Of a stretch of 64,000 bases of DNA, positions 60,291-64,000 are shown one piece after another. Within the stretch, counting starts at the first letter, position 1. Every line of letters starts with the position of its first letter. Both the position numbers and the translations under genes were made by a program. Source of the stretch: Pohlia nutans (Eukaryota > Streptophyta > Bryopsida > Bryales > Mniaceae); NCBI GenBank assembly GCA_022496805.1, contig CM040101.1:7318501-7382500 (forward strand), in the 5' to 3' direction. The notes below the pieces were generated by a model. The model saw only the letters and a program-made list of their open reading frames with translations. It had not been told where the DNA came from and did not search any database.

Positions 60291-63200
60291 ATGGAGGGTG
60301 ATAGTCGGTTCAGCTATGGCTGGGAGCCTTCCACCTTCAGGTATGTAACACCGTTCCATTCGAACTTCTTTGATGACCTCATTGCAATCAGAAAACCAGC
60401 CGGAAGCTTCAACTCGGAGCTTTGTGGAAGCGGAAATCCCTTTACATACAGTTTTCTTAGCCTCTTTCGAGAGACTGCGACAGCTGTGAGGCCAAAGCGC
60501 TGGCCATAAACTGCAAATGTGTTGCGACGATCATCCGATGGATAGGTGTTTATTTTCTTGAGAATGTGCTCCTAAATTGGAGAGTACTAGTTTTACGAGG
60601 TTGCTTGTTAAATGCATGATTATTCTCATTCTGGTTCGTTTGGGAGAAAGCTGCCCGCTGCAAATGTGTTGCGAGATCACCCGATGATAGGTGTTGCTTT
60701 ACTTCTTGAGAATGTGTTGCTAAATTGGAGAGTAGGTTGCTCGTGAAATGTATGATTATTCTCATTCTGGTTCGTTTGAAGCTGGCCGATGGATCAATTC
60801 GTGACGATACCGCAGCATTCGACGTTGGCGCAGCCGCGAGTGATGACCACAGGGGGAGTGAACCCGCTGGACTTGACGTCGGCCATTCGGCACGAGCTGC
60901 GACGCGCCAACAGCCAGCCATGGAATCATCAGTATCAGCAGCATCAGCAGCAGCAATTCGGTGGAAGCTTGAGCCACGCTTCGTCGCTGGATGCGGACAG
61001 TACCACGAGCGAGTTCATTCCCATTGCTTACGGATTCGAGCAGCCAACGCCGCAGCAAGTTATTCCTTACTACATTCCAAGGTTTGATGAAGCGCTGGTT
61101 TCGCCTGCTGCGATACAGACACAACTACAAACGCCTCAGCGCCTCGACGCCTTCCCTCCTGTCACGGCCGCCGCGTTCTACAGCTCTGGCAGCAGGTCTG
61201 CCATTGGCTTCCCACCCTCCCACCCCGCCCAGCAGGTACGTCGTCACGGTCCTCATTTCAAAAGCTCCTGAAAAACATGTGCAGCATCCTTACGTGTGTT
61301 TTCATTGCGAGGGATCACTCTCTCTCTCTTCAGATCAGTTTTGTCAAGTTATCCTCTTCATTAAAAAAAGCCTTTCATCTCTCTCCTCGGTTTTCATGGA
61401 AACAGGTGGAACTCTTGACAGACTTTGAAAGTTTTATGAGTTGAAGGATTGGTTGAGTTCACCTTTCAGTAGAAGTTGAAATTTTGACAGATTTCGAAAG
61501 TTTCTTTCCTTTTCTTACGAGTGTGTTTTCATTGCAAGGGATCGCTCTCTCTTCAGATCAGTCAACAGAGTTATCCTCTTAATTAAAAAAAACTTTCATC
61601 TCTCTCCTCAGTTTTCATGGAAACAGGTCGAACTCTTGACAGATTTTGAAAGTTTTATGAGTTGAAGGATACAAGAGCGAAACTCTCGGTAGAGTTCACC
61701 TGTCAGTAGAGGTTGAAATTTTGACAGATTTCGAAATTTTCTTGAGTTAAAGAAGAGCTCGATCTCATGTTTGATGATTTCTTAAACAATCGGAGTTTAA
61801 GACCACTGTTGAAGGGACAATATGTTGATATCTTGTGCTTTCTCTTCAGTCAGTTCTAATGGAAATAGCTTGAACGTTGAAAGTTTGTTGGTAGCTCTTA
61901 TGAATGATGATTTCTTATTGCAATCGTTCAGTGGGAGTTTCACATCACTGTTGAAGGAACAGTCTGTTGATTTCATCAGTTCTAATGGGAAACAGGATGA
62001 AATTCTGAAAGTTTGTTTAGTTAAAGGAGAGCTCATGATTTCTTATGCAATCAGAGTTTAAGATCGCTGTTGAAGAGAGAACTCGTGTGATGCTTTTCTC
62101 ATCAGTTCTAATGGGAAACAGGTTGAAACTCTGAAAGTTTCTTGAGTTAAGGAGAGCTCATGATTTCTTATGCAATCAGAGTTTAAGATCGCTGTTGAAG
62201 AGTGTGATGCTTTTCTCATCAGTTCGAATGGAAACAGGTTGAAATTTTGAAAGTGGGTTGAGTTGAAGTTGAAGGAGAGCTCTCCCTCTCACATGTATGA
62301 TGATTTCATTCACAGTAGACAAGCAGTGATGAGCCAAGTGATGAGGTGGCACTCAGTCACCGAAGACAGATGTTGATGGGAAGAGATGAGGTGCTGTTAG
62401 GTGATGGAGGCGGGAGCGCGTACTGGGGAGTCCATGCGGTCGTGTTCGCCGTGGATCGAGCGCATGATGCAGGCGGACGTGACGCCCACGCCCAGTCCCG
62501 TGAATGTGGTGAGCCTGTCCACCAGCTTGAGCCTGGCACGGGAGCAGGGGACGGCGCAGGGCGAGGTGAGCTGCGTGTTCAGCCAAACGGTGGACAGCAG
62601 CGACCGGCGCAGCGCGCAGTCCATGCGCAGCGCCTTCAGCTCCGAGCCCGGCCAGCACGACTCCACTGTGGAGCTCTCCGCGGATGTGTGCACCGATGAC
62701 GACGACCTCGACACCCGCCCCCTGGACGTCAAGCGCAAAAAAAGGTAATAAAACACGAAGCAACTCGATCTCTTACAGTTCAAGAGCCTCTCACCTTTGC
62801 TGAGACTCTGTTGGAAAGGAATCGGAATTAAAAGGAATCCCTGTCACCTTGTTTTGCAATGTTGAGCTCAACTTGAACAAGACAATTGGCATGAAAAGAA
62901 ATCCCTGTCACCTTGTTTTGCAAAGTTGAGCTCAACTTGAACAAGACAATTGGCTTGAGTTGGCATGAAAAGGAATCCCTGTCACAAAGTTGAGCTCAGG
63001 TTGAACAAGAGAGCTTCTCAATTCAATGAGCCATTTGTTGTGACATGTAAATGTTATTTGTCACAACTTTGCTGTGAATAAATCTTAGGCTGTACTGTTC
63101 TCAAAAGGTGCCATGCCATTATTAAGGTAAGGGGTACAGTTGCCGTCAGTTTAAGCATTTCAATCTACATGGAGCGCTGATTTTCAATGATAAAAAATTG

Positions 63201-64000
63201 CAGCACATAAAACTTTGGGTTTAATAACCAAGCTCAATTTTTAATTAATTTTTTCACAATGTATGATTTTGTTATAAATTTTCAAACTTAATATGCGTAG
63301 ACCACTATTGATGTTAGTAGGTGTACCAGTAGTTGTCTTTCATTTCTAGTTCAATCAGATTGCTAACTTCGTATTCATAATTAATGCTTGTGACAACGAC
63401 ATTGGGAACTCCTGAAGTTGAAACAGGTGCTTTTATAGGTGACCACAATTGGTACATAACAGTTTCTGGTGCTTCTACCTTACTCAAGAACGTTCTGTAG
63501 CAGATGGGCTACTTACTGCATGTTCGGCAAAAACATTTATTGTGTAGAATTGGAGAAAGTGTAGGGATTTCAGTGACGTGTTTCTGAAAAACAAGGGGTT
63601 GTTGAGGTGCAGGATGTTATCAAACAGGGCGTCAGCGCAACGTTCCCGGCAAAGGCGACAAGAGCGCCTTGACCAGTTAGAAGTTCTGGTAAAACTCTTC
63701 GCCTGTGCACGAACCTTGGTGTTTTACTTAATCTGATTGTCAAATTACATTGTTGCTTCAATGATCAGTGCACATGAAAAAGAATCCTGAGGAATTCCTG
63801 GCACCTTGTTGAGCTCTCACTTGGAACAACTTCAAAGTGAGAGCTCCTCAGCCATTTTCTTTCTATGAGGGGAGTATGTCAAACCTTTTGTTTTGTTGAC
63901 AAAAGGTGTCATGCCTCATTCTACTACTATTATGTTGATTGTGCAAAATGCAAAATGCTAACATTTTATCCTGTCGGTTGGGAGCGGTGACGTTGCAGAC
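60291..64000 (+). CDS. bZIP transcription factor (3' part beyond the window)
   Basis: Four exons join in frame: 60291-60340, 60782-61235, 62401-62744 and 63613-63688. The rest of the gene lies outside. The N-terminus MEGDSRFSYGWEPSTF leads into a Gln-, Pro- and Ser-rich region (HQYQQHQQQQ, PTPQQVIPYY) and then a Ser/Asp-rich stretch (STVELSADVCTDDDD). Exons 3 and 4 meet inside the basic region, RKKRMLSNRASAQRSRQRR, followed by QERLDQLEVL, the start of the leucine zipper. This is the N-x7-R signature of bZIP DNA-binding domains, so it is a nuclear, sequence-specific regulator. The exact bZIP group is not clear: the Ala and Gln in RASAQRS differ from the usual plant RESARRS. The leucine zipper repeats and stop codon are not in the window. 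Confidence 0.85.
61300..62340 (+). repeat. Degenerate tandem repeats in bZIP intron 2
   Basis: The unit phrase GGAAACAGGT.GAA.CT(C/T)TGA.AG.TT, GAGTTAA(A)GGAGAGCTC and ATGATTTCTTATGCAATC recurs six or more times with variable spacing (about 60-120 bp). The best pair is near 62030-62120 and 62155-62235. It fills most of the 1165-bp intron. Confidence 0.85.
62815..63010 (+). repeat. Three tandem ~60-80-bp units in bZIP intron 3
   Basis: The repeated phrases are AAAAGGAATCCCTGTCACC, TTGTTTTGCAA.GTTGAGCTC and AACTTGAACAAGACAATTGGC. A related partial unit recurs at 63770-63840. Confidence 0.88.

Noticed and set aside
62346..62783. Overlapping open frames on both strands around bZIP exon 3
   Set aside because: They are GC-rich shadows of the bZIP exon. 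Only the frame that splices into the basic region makes sense.
1..64000. tRNA, rRNA, CRISPR arrays, bacterial-type operons
   Set aside because: Scanned by eye for tRNA T-loop phrases, rRNA-like blocks and regularly spaced short repeats. None was convincing, and the DNA is eukaryotic with spliced genes.

Overview
The window is nuclear DNA of a land plant. It has intron-rich genes with GT-AG introns, plant-type protein families and long AT-rich, repeat-filled spacers. Introns of roughly 100-1200 bp, the bZIP and F-box sequence style and the spacer structure suggest a seed-free plant, most likely a bryophyte (moss). This is an inference and is not proven by any single marker.

Layout: 1-14.6 kb holds one very large minus-strand gene, a trithorax-type PHD/ePHD/SET/post-SET histone methyltransferase. 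I resolve it into 19 coding exons, a continuous frame of about 2400 codons. 18.5-19.7 kb holds prefoldin subunit 5 (minus). 22.3-25.4 kb holds ARPC2 of the Arp2/3 complex (plus, 9 exons). 26.6-27.1 kb holds a short acidic coiled-coil protein (plus, two exons) of unknown function. 29.8-31.8 kb holds a Rad60/NIP45-type SUMO-like-domain protein (minus). 32.6-49.4 kb is a repeat-dominated spacer with one decayed gene at 40.4-41.9 kb. 50.3-51.6 kb holds a single-exon F-box protein (plus). 53.5-59.6 kb holds a TRM10-type tRNA m1G9/m1A9 methyltransferase (minus, 5 exons). It is divergent from a bZIP transcription factor gene that starts at 60.3 kb and runs off the right edge. The genes are housekeeping or regulatory loci with no sign of operon-like linkage. 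The only obvious shared control region is the ~720 bp divergent promoter between TRM10 and bZIP.

The most distinctive content is non-coding. At least four families of small non-autonomous elements, about a tenth of the window, begin and end at TTAA and carry CCCCTAA-type terminal inverted repeats, a layout like piggyBac MITEs. Three of the families also share a 17-nt CGNCCA...TGGNCG palindrome placed 16-17 nt inside the TTAA. A second group of inverted-repeat elements has CGGGGA termini, and there is one large hairpin element. Introns of three genes contain decayed tandem duplications of about 60-170 bp.
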